DNA from: Hybos culiciformis
Taxonomy: Eukaryota > Arthropoda > Insecta > Diptera > Hybotidae
Length of the DNA stretch: 64,000 nt
Assembly (NCBI GenBank): GCA_964007475.1
Contig: OZ023273.1
Location: 39,867,525 to 39,931,524 of the forward strand
Direction: 5' to 3'
Numbering within the stretch: the first letter of the stretch is position 1; each line of letters opens with the position of its first letter. Position numbers and translations under genes: made by a program. Positions 1-11,550 of this stretch are shown here, one piece after another. The notes beneath the pieces were generated by a model. That model was not told where the DNA came from and did no database searches. It worked only from the letters and a program-made list of their open reading frames with translations.

Positions 1-2050
1 AAATGAAGTGTAATGTTTCATATTTAATGTTATCCTTTAATTTTATTTTACATGATATTCTTTTGAAACATGACATTAACAGCGCACATAATGTGAACTT
101 TTAAAAACTTGATGCATAAAGCACATGACACATCATAAAAGCAGAAAAGTTTTCTCAAGTGAAAAACAAATAATCAAATCATATAATAATTGTACATAAT
201 TTGTGGAAACTTTTTTCCATGTTAGATATTGTATCTGAAACAAAAAAAGAATTATTTATTACATTACTAAGTAAAGTTTTTATAAAAGCCTTGCAACTTT
301 GATGGCTAAATCAAATTGATGATGATGGCATTACTTTTAAGATTTAAGTAATATATGTAGAAAAAAATTAATAAATCCTTTATTTAAATTATATATCTTA
401 TTTTTTCCCCCGATATTAAGTTGTATATTTTGATCACATATAAATTTCGTTATTTGAGCTGTGATTATTTAGTTTAACTGTGACGGAAACATAAGTGAAC
501 TTGAAAGGTTTTTCGTTATTACAATTATCGAAATATTAGTTTCTATTGACACTGTGCATTTACTTACATTACAACGTTTAGTTTTAACTTTAATTTTGAA
601 GTAAAAAACCCAAGAAAAAAGTAAAATGAGGACATAAAACATAACATTATAAAAAAATAATGTAATGTAACATAATATAAAAATAATACATTATTAATAA
701 TGTACGCAATTATGCAGAAACAATGCATTGGAAGTGGACATTTATATGTATAAATAATTTTTCAAAAATTTTCAAAGCTTTCAAGTTTATATAATATGTA
801 TTATATTTTCTAGTCAACATTTATTAAATATATATAATGTAAGTAATGAATTCCTTATGTAGCCTTGGCGAGTGAATAGAATATTTTTAAAAGTCATTTT
901 GAGATTTTTTTTTTTTTTTACAACCTTTAATATTTTTTCTTTATTGATAAGACTTGCTGACAATTTCTTAAGCGTGACATGGTTTTAAAGATTTAAATTG
1001 GGACATATATACATATTTTTAAATATTTTCCAGTTATATTTCTTTAAGCTTTTTATAAAATTCAATGTTTATGTTGTACAAGTACTCATAGCAGCATACA
1101 AGTTCAATTAAAAAATTCTTTCTCGTTGAATGTTTGTATTTTTAATGCTGCGTGATATTTTGTTAATTTGCGGAATTAAAAAATAAATAAATACAATTTG
1201 TTGTTTTCACGAGAAAATTTTGTAAAATAAAACAACATTAAATATTATTATTATTATTGTTTTGATGAAAATTTTTTTTGTGCAAGCTTATATAGTGAAT
1301 GTAGGAAAATAAGAGTATGAGCCAGTTCGCTTCAGGGGTTCAGAAATTATGAGCCTTTTTCTGAAAGATGGTCAAAATATTAATTTTTAGTTACAAAAAG
1401 CAACTGTCGTCGAGTGTGTTCTGAAAAGTGCAATAGAAATTCATTTCTTTTTTATAAAACCCACTTTTAATATTCAGAAAGAGTTTCTGTTCCTTTTTGA
1501 AATACTCTAGAAATTAGCCGAAAGTTGCTATTTTTTTTTCTTACTCGTGCTCGTTATTTTTATTTTAAATTAATTTCTGAAATCTTTAATCTATTTTCGA
1601 TAATCAAGCTGTGAATGGGCTTTAATAAATTTATATTTTGTTTTTACGAATCTTTTTTAGTTTGAGGTCTATGTATTTGTACAGATTATTTAAAATATAA
1701 TATAGGAACATATTTAATTTTGATTTTTTCGCAAATTTCCTCTTCTTATACAAATTATCCTTTAAGTATAATCAGTACCTTAAATTACCAATACTTAAAC
1801 ATACACACAGCATAGATATACTTTTGTATAATCTTTAATGTGGTATTATTTTAATTGTTTTTAGTTTAAGGTATATATTACAAAAAAAAAAAAAAAAAAA
1901 CGAAAAAAAAATTATGAGGTTTTCATTGTGGAAAAACACCTTTTCTAGTTAAGTTAAATACATAAATTTTTAAACACAACTATATACACACGACACGTAT
2001 ATTAAATAGATTTAAAAATTTAAAAATAATATTTAACAGAAATAATAATG
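1..2050. other. AT-rich spacer, no gene seen
   Basis: Dense stop codons in all frames, many A/T homopolymers (for example an A run near 1880-1899) and short TTA microsatellite near 1240. I recognise no gene, RNA or complete element here. Confidence 0.6.
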
Positions 2051-2188
2051 TGGAACAGTACCTACAGTACTTTTTTCACCCGAGACTCCGGTTTTGATGA
2101 CAATTCTCCGGTCTAACACTATAGCTTTTTTTTTTATGGAAAGTACAATTAGGTTTTTCAAAAATTAAGTGAATTAAATTCATTTATT

Positions 2189-2428
2189 TTGAAAGCAAAT
2201 TGGTTTTGCCTTGTGTTTCATTTCATAACGCAGCTAAATTTGCATGTAAAAAGTTGGATATTTGATGTTGAAACGCTAGTCAATAAAAAATACTCTGAAT
2301 ATTCAACTAGCACACCAAATGTAAGAGAGTTAAAAAGATCTTGTTTCGAATTTTTCAATATGGAGTTCTCGCTAATGATCAAAAATGTGCGAACAAGATG
2401 GCTTAGTTTATCAAAGGTTTTAAATTGA
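2189..2428 (+). pseudogene. hAT-like transposase fragment (degenerate)
   Basis: About 60 residues resemble the central part of hAT-type transposases of the ZBED/DUF4371 kind. The stretch reads as 'DVETLVNKKYSEYSTST', then a Leu-Lys-rich piece, then 'NVRTRWLSLSKVL'. The TRWLSL motif and the preceding Phe-rich helix are the recognisable parts. There is no plausible start (the open frame begins at a non-ATG codon) and no catalytic DDE region nearby, so this is a fossil. Flanking TCACCCG-type words at about 2078 and 2595 are inverted with respect to each other and may be remnants of the element's ends. The family assignment is from motif memory only; a chance AT-rich frame is less likely because the motif order matches the family. 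Confidence 0.45.
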
Positions 2429-2614
2429 ATATTACTGGTTTGGGCCAGCAAAATAAGAAAATGAAATTGAAAATGACATGACAACGCCAGATTTTTGTGA
2501 GTTATATTTATATTTTGTTGTACATTTTATAAATTTTATGTGAGAATCAATTTTAACGTTAGAAAATTTTTTGATAATTTTTTTTTAAATTTCTCCGGGT
2601 GAAAGATGGTTCAA

Positions 2615-2643
2615 TGTTGGCAACCCTAACAGTTGCCAACATC
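2615..2643. other. Short perfect hairpin, possible hAT terminus
   Basis: ATGTTGGCAAC (2615-2625) pairs perfectly with GTTGCCAACAT (2633-2643) across a 7-nt loop. GGGTTGCCAAC-type words are common hAT termini, and the hairpin lies just beyond the hAT-like fragment at 2189-2428. It may mark the element's right end. Confidence 0.35.
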
Positions 2644-2649
2644 AATGAA

Positions 2650-3720
2650 GTATGCAGCCCGTTTTCAACATTGCGATTTAGGGAAATCAAAAGTTTAAAC
2701 ATATTTTTTTGAGATCCTTAAATATCATTATACCAATGCCATTTAGTCGTTCTCAACATACAAATATAACAATTTAGTGAAAATCTTATCACATCCGCCT
2801 CTTGTCATAAAAAATTATTTTAACATACATATATGTATAGGTATATTTTTACAAATGGAATTTATAGGAAAAGTGAAATAGTAAAAAAATAAATATCTAT
2901 GGTATTTTCTTATTATTTAAAATTTTGCTTTAAATCAGGCAACAGTGATAATAACAAACATTGTATGTAATAAGCTGATAAAAAAAAGTTTAATCATTTT
3001 AATACATAAACTTAAACATAACTCCGGGATGAAAATAAAATATAATATAATGCTGTTGGAAATTTGGATAACTTTTTCTTCTGAATTTCATTTTCCAATT
3101 TAAAAATGACAAATTGATCATAGTAGCGTTAAATTAATTTAATTACAGAATTATTTACCTTTTCTAGGAAATCTAAAAAAAAAAAAATTTTAATTAAAAA
3201 ACAAAACGTGTAAAATACTTGTAGCTCAGGAGCTCGTTTATGTTGTTTTGACATCATTCCACTAAAAAAATGTAATTTTATGCTGGTAATAAAATGGTAA
3301 TAAAATCGTGCTTATATAACGTTGGTTTGGTTAAAATCATTTTTTCACAGTAGTCCGAATTCTTGGACAAAATTGGGCGCTACATTTTTCTTTGTACTTA
3401 TTACATAGATTAATTTTCATCGACATCCGTTTTCAAGCCTCATTCCTTAGACAAAATCGAACTCTAATCATTATGTTTCTCTAACAGTCTAATCGACGCC
3501 CAACTTACTTATTTTCATCATAACTAAATTTGGTTAGAAAATTATTCAGTCCCATGGCTGGCTGAATTCGTTTGAGAATACATGCCGTTTGAAAGGAGAT
3601 TTTTTTAACCCTATAACGTTTCCTTTCCAAAAACCAAGATGCCCCATAAAATTATAATATGAAGAAGCATATTAAATGTACATAACAGTAGTCCTACTAA
3701 TAACTTTATTCCTATTTCTT
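2650..3720. other. AT-rich spacer, no gene seen
   Basis: No coding region or complete repeat could be supported. The stretch just before 3600 is slightly less AT-rich but has no recognisable product. Confidence 0.5.
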
Positions 3721-3721
3721 C

Positions 3722-4250
3722 AAACCCCTGGGGGCGGACTTTAAAAGTTTGTCCGATTTCATTTAAATTTGGTAAGTAAAAAGAGGAACTGATTACACAC
3801 AAATTTCATAACAAAAAATTTGTTGACCTCCTATCCAGGGAACTCTCCTCGGGGCGCACTTTAAAGTTCGTCCGATTTCATTCAAATTTGGTATGTAAAA
3901 AGACCTGACACACAAATTTCGTAACAAAAAAATTGTTGACATCCTACACAGGGAACTCCCCTCGGGGCGGACTTTAAAAGTTCGTTTGATTTCATTCAAA
4001 TTTGGTATGTAAGAAGAGGAAATAATTACACACAATTTCGGAACAAAAAATTTGTTGACCTTCTACTCAGCGACCTCCCCCGGGGGCGGACTTCAAAAGT
4101 TCGTCCGATTTCATTCAAATTTGACACGTAAAAAGAGGAAATGATTACACATCCTCTAGGGGAGGACTTAAAAATTTTATCCGATTTCATTTAAATTTGG
4201 TACATAAAAATGATTAAACACACGAATTTCGTAACAAAAATGTGGCCCCA
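3722..4250 (-). repeat. Tandem ~115-bp modules of the R family
   Basis: Five or so imperfect units. Each contains a CCCCGGGGCGGACTT-like GC-rich core, then GTCCGATTTCATT, AAATTTGGTA and TTTCGTAACAAAAAATTTG. Unit starts lie near 3728, 3853, 3964, 4082 and 4157, so spacing varies from about 75 to 125 bp. Short open frames across it are only the repeat translated several times. Confidence 0.7.
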
Positions 4251-4518
4251 TCTTTTTAGGGGGTCTCTTCGAATATATAGAAATCAATTTCTTTATTACT
4301 AATAACTACAAAAAAACTAAACAACTCAACCGGTCGTTTCGAAATTTACACCGTCTCTTTGTCTCGGGGTCGTTATAGGCTATTTTAAAATTTGAATGGC
4401 ACCCTACTCAGAAATATCTCCCGGGGAGGACTGCAAAAGTTCTTCCGATTTCATTCAAATTTGATTCATAAAAAGAGGAAATGGATAAAAAAATATGTGA
4501 GTCTCGGGACACACGGAA

Positions 4519-6213
4519 GAAGTGAAACTTCATTTCTGGAGCGGCTAAATAAATATTTAAAATGACCAAATGCATATAAGACATGACGCCAATCGATTTT
4601 TTCGCCGGCGACTTGTTGATTTTTGTCCTTCGACTGCTGCGGCCAGTCGACTTAAAATAACTTGTTTTGGGGGAATTCGGCGGCTTAGAAAAAATTAAAC
4701 AAAAAAATTAAAAACCAGCGACTACTTAGATATAAAGATATTTAAAAATTCTAAAATACTTTTTAAGCTCAAAAAGTTTAGTGGCATAATGGCTTTTAAA
4801 TTATTTCAAAATGGCTAGAATTATGGCTGCTTGGCAACACTGATTGCCCGATGATTTCTACTATATTTTAACGGGCTGTCTACATTAGCGATTTAGAATC
4901 GCGCGTATTTATGAATGTATTCTATTTTTTCTGTTTCATTTATTAGTATTTATGTGTGCTCAATATGCCACTGGGTTAGATTTAAAGCATGCGATTTTTA
5001 TACATTTTTCCAAATTGTACCATTTTACTTGACTTAAATGTCAAATTAATAAAAAAAAGCAAAATTTGTGAGAAATGTCAAAAAATACGCATGCTGAAAA
5101 ATTATTCAAAATCAGCATGCGTATTTTGCAGCGATTTTGGATTTTGTATAAAGATACACGAATACATTTAAAGAATAAAATCGCATGCAGGAAAAATACG
5201 CTAATGTAGACACCTAGTAAGCTGTAAACACAATTCCGGTTACAACTATATTATTAGCGACAATAATGTATTAAAAAACAGCAGCGTGGCTTAAATCATG
5301 TTTTCTTTTTGTTGCCCGAAAAGTTTAACCTAAAATAACTTTTTAAATATGCCTGAAAAATTTCATGCTGCTAAAGAATGGAGGGAAGCTTATCCAGAAT
5401 TTAAAAGAAAAGTAGCGAGATGTGTCCGAAAAAGTCAAGAAGAATGTTCTTAGAGTTATTTTTTTGTTTCGTATTAAAAAAAATTGAACATCAAAAATTT
5501 TTTTTTGTTGTATTTTTTTTTTTTTTAGTACTTCTTCTGAAAATGAATTGGAATAAAAATATTCTACATGTATTGCATTAATGGAATTTAATGGAAAAAA
5601 TAATTTATACTAACAACTCAATTACAAATTACTTAAAAAAAAATCTGTTTTAGTTAAAAGAGCATTTTCAAATATGCCTGCAAAATTTGACATTAGTATT
5701 TTTTCCGAAAAGTAATTGTAATTAAAATATTCCTCCTGCATTTTATTAGTGTAATTTAATGTCAAAAATAAATTACACTAACAAACTAAAAATTACATTA
5801 AGAAAAATTAATATCAAAAATAAATTATCCACAAAATAGGTGCATGTGGAACATTTTTATTCAGAATACATATTTGTATTCCAAAAACTTTTTGAAAATT
5901 AGCACTAATAATTAATAAATGAAATATTTTTTTTATTATTGTTTAAAATAAATTTCCCTTTCAATCGAAAAAAAAAAATAGTAGACTTTAATTCTGAGCC
6001 AATATAGAGTAGGTTATTGCGCTGATAAGCTTCATTAAGTTGCTACCGGCTGTCGGTTTTATCATCAGCTGACACATAAATTTTTTCTTTTTTCTTTTTT
6101 TTTGCCTTTTTTTTTGACAATCGGCGTTACATTTTTGACACTCGGTGTTACATTTTTTGACACTTACATTTTATTCACTCTCAATCACAATGCCTCTAAA
6201 GAAGTTTCACTTC
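4519..6213. mobile_element. Possible TIR insertion splitting the R repeat
   Basis: The segment is bounded by GAAGTGAAACTTC (4519-4531) and its inverse GAAGTTTCACTTC (6201-6213). It lies exactly where the R repeat loses colinearity with its other copies. The inverted words are only 13 bp and are near-palindromic, so the boundary call is tentative. No transposase was found inside; it contains the smaller MITE at 4876-5213. Confidence 0.35.
4876..5213. mobile_element. MITE with internal perfect hairpin
   Basis: Terminal inverted repeats CTGTCTACATTAGCG (4876-4890) and, inverted, GTGTCTACATTAGCG (5199-5213) differ at one base. Just inside, GCATGCGATTTTTAT near 4988 is inverted as ATAAAATCGCATGC near 5175. 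A perfect 15-bp stem, AAATACGCATGCTGA (5083-5097) with 5112-5126, sits near the centre. No coding capacity. The superfamily is unresolved because the target duplication is unclear. Confidence 0.65.
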
Positions 6214-6439
6214 AAAAACACAAATTTGGTTTGGTTTGGAAACCTGTTTAAGGGATGGATATCATTCGATTACATACAATTTAAGTGTTGAATAAGTTGA
6301 AATGATAAATATTAATTCTTCTTAGATATTTTCCCAAATTTATAAAATAACTAACTCCTGTAATTGTTCATAAATCTGACAACAAAAATTTCACTTAAAA
6401 CGTGTGTTCCACAACAACGTGTGTGCGGGTACAGCTAGT

Positions 6440-6977
6440 ATAGTGTATAGTTACGATTATTTATATGAATTTAAATTGAAATGAAAGAAAAATTATAAAT
6501 GTGTACACAATTGTATAAAAAAAAATTATATACTTTTTTGTTTATATTGCGAATAAATAAGTTGTGAAATTAATAATAATTCTTTTCCCTAAAATATTGT
6601 AGCATAAAAATTCTAATTGTTCTGATTATTACAATTTATTATTATAGTTTACTTTGAATAAAAACTCTTTCAAAGATGTACTCTTTTTAGGTCAAATCAA
6701 GCTATCCAAAACACACTGAAAAGTAATGAATTAAAAAGAAAAACCTATTTCATATGCAAACTCAATTTATTATTATACCATAAATAATGAGCAATAATAA
6801 CTATAAAGGAAGCAGGAAAATGTTTTTTTAATGGAAAATTTTTGTACAAAAAATTTAGAAAAACTATTTTGCGCGAAATATAATGCTGCATTTTTAATTG
6901 AAGTAGATGAATTTCCCTAAAGCAATGTCTTTTTACAGAAATCGATAATAAATATAAACTTTTATTTTATTTCGTAA
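6440..6977. other. AT-rich spacer, no gene seen
   Basis: Mostly A/T-rich sequence between the R repeat and the nested-element region. No coding region or repeat boundary recognised. Confidence 0.5.
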
Positions 6978-6991
6978 TAGTAGATTACAAC

Positions 6992-7583
6992 CAGTGCTGT
7001 AGCTACCACATAGCAAGAGTAAGCAAGGCATAGGGGCCCTCTTGTAATGCAGTTTTTTTTTTTAAATCGATTCAGTCCAAGCTTTAAGAAAAACTAATTA
7101 TCCAGCAGCGAAGCTTTTAGAGAAATGCATGAGTACACTTATGTTACAAATCACTCGTGAATACACTTTATTTATTCAATACATATATGGATAGTGCAAC
7201 TCAAAAAAGAAACGAGTGTAATATATGGTTCATAATATTTTTTCAATGCATTAGAATTGTATTGAGTTTTTTGTATCAAGTGTAATTTCTATTCGCAAGT
7301 ATAGTGGGTAGTGAAATATGTATTGAATGAATTGGGTAAATCATCTGACGATCATCTGAGTGATTTTATTAACGATTTTGCAAATGCAAAAGCTAGAAAA
7401 AATAAATTTTGATTTAGTTATTTAATATTCTTATTATTATTATTATTATTAATTTTATAATATAACGTATTATAAAAATTATAAAGAATTTTTTTTGTAT
7501 TTCTTTAATACTTTTTACATTTTTTCACAGGGGCCCTTCCATCATTGTGGCATAAGGGCCTAAAATTTCTAGCTACGCCACTG
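6992..7583. mobile_element. Non-autonomous hAT element, 592 bp
   Basis: Ends CAGTGCTGTAGCTA and, inverted, CAGTGGCGTAGCTA (12 of 14 match), a typical hAT terminus. They are flanked by a perfect 8-bp duplication ATTACAAC (6984-6991 and 7584-7591). GGGGCCCT-type motifs lie inside both ends. No open frame. The target is the tip of a hairpin-family element, so this insertion is younger than its host. Confidence 0.85.
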
Positions 7584-7691
7584 ATTACAACACATGTTAA
7601 GAAAATTTGTTATTACAACGAGTTGTGTATTTACACAAAAACACATGCACACGAGTCAATACTTATATCACGAGATCGTAGGTTGAGTGTA

Positions 7692-8903
7692 CAGTGCTGT
7701 CGTTTGAAATTTTCATAAAGCAGTAGAAATTCAAAAAAAAGGGCAGTAAATTAGAAAAAAAAGCAGTAGATTTTTAACCAATAAAGCGGTTGAAAAAGTT
7801 TTTACTTTTTGAGCTCGACTTCTTTCTTTGCCTGTTTCTACAAAAAAAAAAAACATCTTTTAAATTAAATATTTACATTTTATCACAAATGTGATAAAAC
7901 AAATTTTTAAAGAAATTCAAATTGATTTTTCCTCATTGGCTAGTAAAACCTGCTAATAAAACTAATGCTACATATACACCTAAGGACAAACTGCCATTTT
8001 GTACCATTGCATATGTGAACGGGTGACATTAAGCGTTGCCATTATTTGATGGTGGCTAATGACGGCTTGTTGTTATTGTTCTTTTAAACTAAAAGAGCTT
8101 AATAATAAGTAATTTGATAATAAGGAGAAATATAAAAACATAGTTGGCGTAATAATAAGAAAAATATACAACATAGTTGGCATGGTAATTAGAAAAATAT
8201 AAAACAAAGAAAGGGAGATTTTAAGATATCGAGGAAGATATGTTGGAAGACGTGGAAGCGTTGTTAAAAAAAAAAAGAAAAACCAGAAAACAGACGGAAA
8301 AATTCAAATGTTTGCCATTCATGCCATTAAAGTGTAAACGTAATGGCAACATCTTACCATTTTACGGTGTTACCATTTAATGGAAAGGCTTTTTTTGAAC
8401 ATCAATTTTTCTATAGTGTGAACACTTTCCTTTTCAATGGCAACACAGAAATTAATGGACATTTTTACCATTAGCCATTAGCCATTAGGTGTAAATGTAA
8501 CATAAGACTCCAAATGATTTTCTTTGGTTTAAAAAAAAAAAAACAGAATTAATAAGATGTCTCCACTCCCCATGTAATTACTCAACATCATCTACATCTT
8601 CAACAAAATTAGGAAACGCTTTAAGCAAATGTACTTAAGTGGATCCCAAATTCTTTGTATCTATAATTTCAATCTGCTTTAAAAAAGGGTCATTAAAATT
8701 AAATCGTTCAAAAATCTAATACATTAAACAGTTTTCTTAGCATCATAGACCATAACAAGTAAAATAGTTTAAGAGAAATATTTAAAAATGATTATTAATG
8801 AGGAAGAACGAAAAAGCAGTAGATTTTATCAAAAAGCAGTAGGGCAGTAGATAATATCAAAAAGCAGTAGATCTACTGCTAAAGCAGTAGAACGACAGCA
8901 CTG
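7692..8903. mobile_element. hAT-like element with subterminal repeats, 1.2 kb
   Basis: Perfect 13-bp terminal inverted repeats CAGTGCTGTCGTT (7692-7704; inverse 8891-8903). Several AAGCAGTAGA words cluster near both ends (about 7722-7770 and 8812-8890), as expected of transposase-binding subterminal repeats. Flanking octamers TTGAGTGT and TCGAGTGA match at 6 of 8 positions, consistent with an aged 8-bp duplication. No transposase frame. It sits inside the centre of the host hairpin and hosts another element at 7965-8504. Confidence 0.75.
7965..8504. mobile_element. TIR element nested in the hAT
   Basis: Left end ATGCTACATATACACCTAAG and right end, inverted, ATGTTACATTTACACCTAAT form imperfect terminal inverted repeats. 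GCCATTA words are repeated inside both ends. No open frame or clear target duplication; superfamily unknown. Confidence 0.55.
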
Positions 8904-9372
8904 TCGAGTGACAAGTGTGCATGTGTTTTTGTGTATATACACAACGAGCTGTATAACAAATTTTATTAACATGTTCTGTATACCGTTTTAATGTGCATGT
9001 GAAAGGTAGTTGCAATCAATACATTTGCAATGCAAAAAATAAACAAAAGTTCAAAAAGAAGTAAGTAAATAAAATTTACTTAATACGGAAGTGAATTTAT
9101 TTCTCGAAATGATTTCAAACCGGATGATTTAAGATCAGCTAATTCCTAAAATAATAAAAAAAAAATTAGTAATTTTTCCAAAAAAAAATTAAACGTGATT
9201 TACACAATGGCTAAATTTGTAATCTTTTAATTTTTTCTAGTCAAACTAGAACGAGAAAGCGATAAATAAACAACAACAACAAACATGTCAAAGAAGTAGA
9301 CAGAAATTTAATAATTTTTTTCCTTTTATAGCACAAAACATAAACAAATTTTATAGCAAATTTACATGCGGA

Positions 9373-10968
9373 TTACACTTGCTGAAAAAAAAAATCATGA
9401 TTATGATTTTTTTTAATGTAGTGTGAAATTTTTATGAGTCAAAAATCATACTGGCTTATTCGTTGTTTATAGCTAATTGACCTATCTGAAAAAATGATAC
9501 CGTAAAAACCTATTTTCTATGTTATTATTATATTTATATTTAAGCAAATTTACTGAAAATGAAGATATTAATTTTATCTATTTTTCGTAAAAAGGATTTT
9601 TTAAAAATATTTTCAAATAACTAAGAAAATTGAATTTATTTTTTTTTTGATATCTGAAAAATTTCATTACTTCACAAAATTATTTTTTTGTTTCTTTTTC
9701 ATTACGTTTCCTACCTAATATAATATATTTTTACGATACCTTTCCTGTCAAAATTATTTTTTTTTATATTTTTTGCATTTGATTTTTTACTTTCAGATAA
9801 AATTAGCTGTGAATAGGTTTCCGGAACATTCTTCCAAAAATTACTTTACTGTGGTAGCTATAATCAACGCATTAGACTTCATGTTCCAGATGCATTCGCT
9901 CCCTGTATAAATTTATAAATTTTAATATTTTTTCCTTATAAAATTTTTTCGACATGTTTTTTCTATTTTCTCTTTTTTTACTAGCCCTTATTATGGAAGA
10001 CGCTGTCGTCTGTCGCCAAAGTCGTCTTTTAGAGTCGCCGACGACTCTTTTTCGTATACGGAAGGCGCGCAAATTTCAGGTGACTGTAATTTACAAGGCG
10101 CCTTCAACTTGATAACACTTGATTTTTTTTGTGAATAACAGAAACACCTAAATAAAAATCAAAAGAAAACGTAAAAATTTCAAAAATTTTTGAAGCTAAA
10201 ATTCAAAAAAATTGATTTTAATAAATAAAAAACTTATATTTATTTACCTCATTTTTCTGATTCTTGAGTTAAAAAAAAAATTTTCAAACTTTTTCAAAAT
10301 ATATTTTTGAATTTATTTTTTTTTTCAAATTTGAATCATCAAAATAATATACTAGTCGTCTAGTTGAAAGTAGGCGACAGTAAATTTATTAAAAAGGCGA
10401 CAAAAGCGCCTTCAATAATTCGGATTTTCAATTGATTGTCGTCTAGTGTCGCCCAGGTGACTAGACGACAAGTCGCCTTAAGACGACAGCGACTTCCATG
10501 ATACCAAATTGTCGCTTTTGGCGACTGGCGACGGCGACAGCGCCTTCCATGATAAGGGCTACTAAGTTCTTAATTTTTATAAACTTCACCTTTTTCAATA
10601 AATATTGTGTAAATCAAGCTTAAGGAAGTTATAAATTATGAAATATCGGAAAAATCTATAGGAACCAGAAAAATCATAAAAAGTTTAGTTATTTTATTTA
10701 TTTAATAAATAATTCACATAGATTTTTTTAAATTTCAACATTCAAATTCAAATCCCGTAATAACAAACCGCTTTTATAATTGTTGTTTGCACTTTCAAGA
10801 GTTTACTTTTTTCTTTGGCAGCCAAAAATTTTCCTTTTGACAGAAAAAATCAACACTGATTTTTTTTAAGCATGATTTTTCATCATGATTATTTCTTGAT
10901 TTTTTTTCACACAAAATTTCGCACATACATTCAAAAAAAATCATGATTTTTTTTTTCAGCAAGTGTAA
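9373..10968. mobile_element. TIR element, TTACACTTGCTG ends
   Basis: TTACACTTGCTGAAAAAAAA at 9373 onward, followed by ATCATGATT, is mirrored at 10935-10968. A TCATGATT-rich subterminal zone is present at both sides. No open frame. It contains the element at 9984-10559. Confidence 0.65.
9984..10559. mobile_element. TA-flanked MITE, 576 bp, GC-richer ends
   Basis: GCCCTTATTATGGAAGACGC at the left and, inverted, GCCCTTATCATGGAAGGCGC at the right, each next to a TA dinucleotide (9982-9983 and 10560-10561). The TA flanks suggest a Tc1/mariner-type MITE. Both ends carry repeated GTCGCC/GACGAC words. A minus-strand frame at 9872-10072 crosses its left end and is not a gene. Confidence 0.7.
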
Positions 10969-11070
10969 CCCCCAGGTTAGAAATACAATAATAATTTTTC
11001 AGAAACTATAAAATTCAAATTATAACATACATTTTATTTACGCGCCTAGAAAAAAAAAGACGTGAACTAT

Positions 11071-11100
11071 AAAAAAAGATGAACTAGTTCATCTTTTTTT
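11071..11100. other. Perfect 30-bp palindrome
   Basis: An A7 run, then GATGAACTAGTTCATC, then a T7 run. It is perfectly self-complementary, between the ends of the elements starting at 9196 and 9373. Confidence 0.8.
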
Positions 11101-11550
11101 TTTGCTATAAAAAAAGATTACAAAAAAAGACACCAAAAAAAAAAAAAGATGAATCTGTTCGTACTGCTCTAACACATTAATTTTTGTATCTTCTGTCCTG
11201 TTTTGTTTTGGGATCTTTTTTTTTGCTATTTTTAGCCATTGTGTAAATCAAGCTTTATTCGATTTTTTTTTTTTGCAATTGACAAATTTTTTTTTGCTAA
11301 AAAAAAAATCCAATAATTTTTTTTTGGGAAAATTACTAATTTTTTTTTTATTTTTTTAGGAATTAGCTGATCTTATTAAATTTTATTTAATTTTATAATT
11401 TTTTTTTTTTATTATTAAAATTAATTATTAGAATTAAAATTAATGAATAAAATAAGTGCAATTTTCGAAGTGTGGTTTAAATTTTTGTACTAAAATCCAA
11501 CCACACTCGCTTAAAAATTTAGTAGTAGAGGTTCGAAGATCCTTTAAAAA

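Larger units (their letters stand above)
3722..6439 (-). repeat. R-family dispersed repeat, copy 1 (interrupted)
   Basis: Read on the minus strand it starts at 6439 with ACTAGCTGTACCCGCACACA, the same start as the copies at 39682 and 58751. It runs through segments shared with them: the CCAAACC..AAATTTGTG block near 6215-6240, the GGTTGAG..TTTAG block near 4315-4345, and the AGTAATAAAGAAATTGATTT block near 4285. It ends in tandem modules at 3722-4250. The block 4519-6213 is absent from the other copies at this point and looks like an insertion. No coding capacity. Repeats with this start are widespread in arthropod genomes, but I cannot name the class. Confidence 0.65.
6978..9127 (+). mobile_element. 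Hairpin/TTAA-family element 'a', interrupted by two hATs
   Basis: It begins with the family tip TAGTAGATTACAAC and continues, after an insertion, with ACACATGTTAAGAAAATTTG and ACGAGTTGTGTAT. The palindrome centre is split by a second insertion at 7692-8903. After it come the returning arm (ACACAACGAGCTGTATAACA) and the junction GTTTTAATGTGCATGTG. Removing the two insertions restores the ~200-bp imperfect hairpin seen intact at 29490. The 3' side merges into the nested region after 9127, so the true end is uncertain. Confidence 0.65.
9196..11250. mobile_element. TIR element with perfect 20-bp ends
   Basis: TGATTTACACAATGGCTAAA at 9196-9215 is perfectly inverted at 11231-11250. A further partial copy of the end (TTGTGTAAATCAAGC) lies near 10610. 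No coding sequence; it carries the nested element at 9373-10968. Confidence 0.65.
9128..11377. mobile_element. A/T-homopolymer-rich foldback with later insertions
   Basis: About 45 bp at the left (9130-9180, containing GATCAGCTAATTCCTAAAAT and TTAGTAATTTTTCC) recur inverted at the right (11328-11377, GGAATTAGCTGATC). A related structure lies at 19250-19395. Its interior is interrupted by the element at 9196-11250. Confidence 0.5.

Noticed and set aside
5350..5454. 34-codon frame starting with ATG ('MPEKFHAAKEWREAYPEF...')
   Set aside because: Composition is protein-like but it is too short, with no splice or family support.
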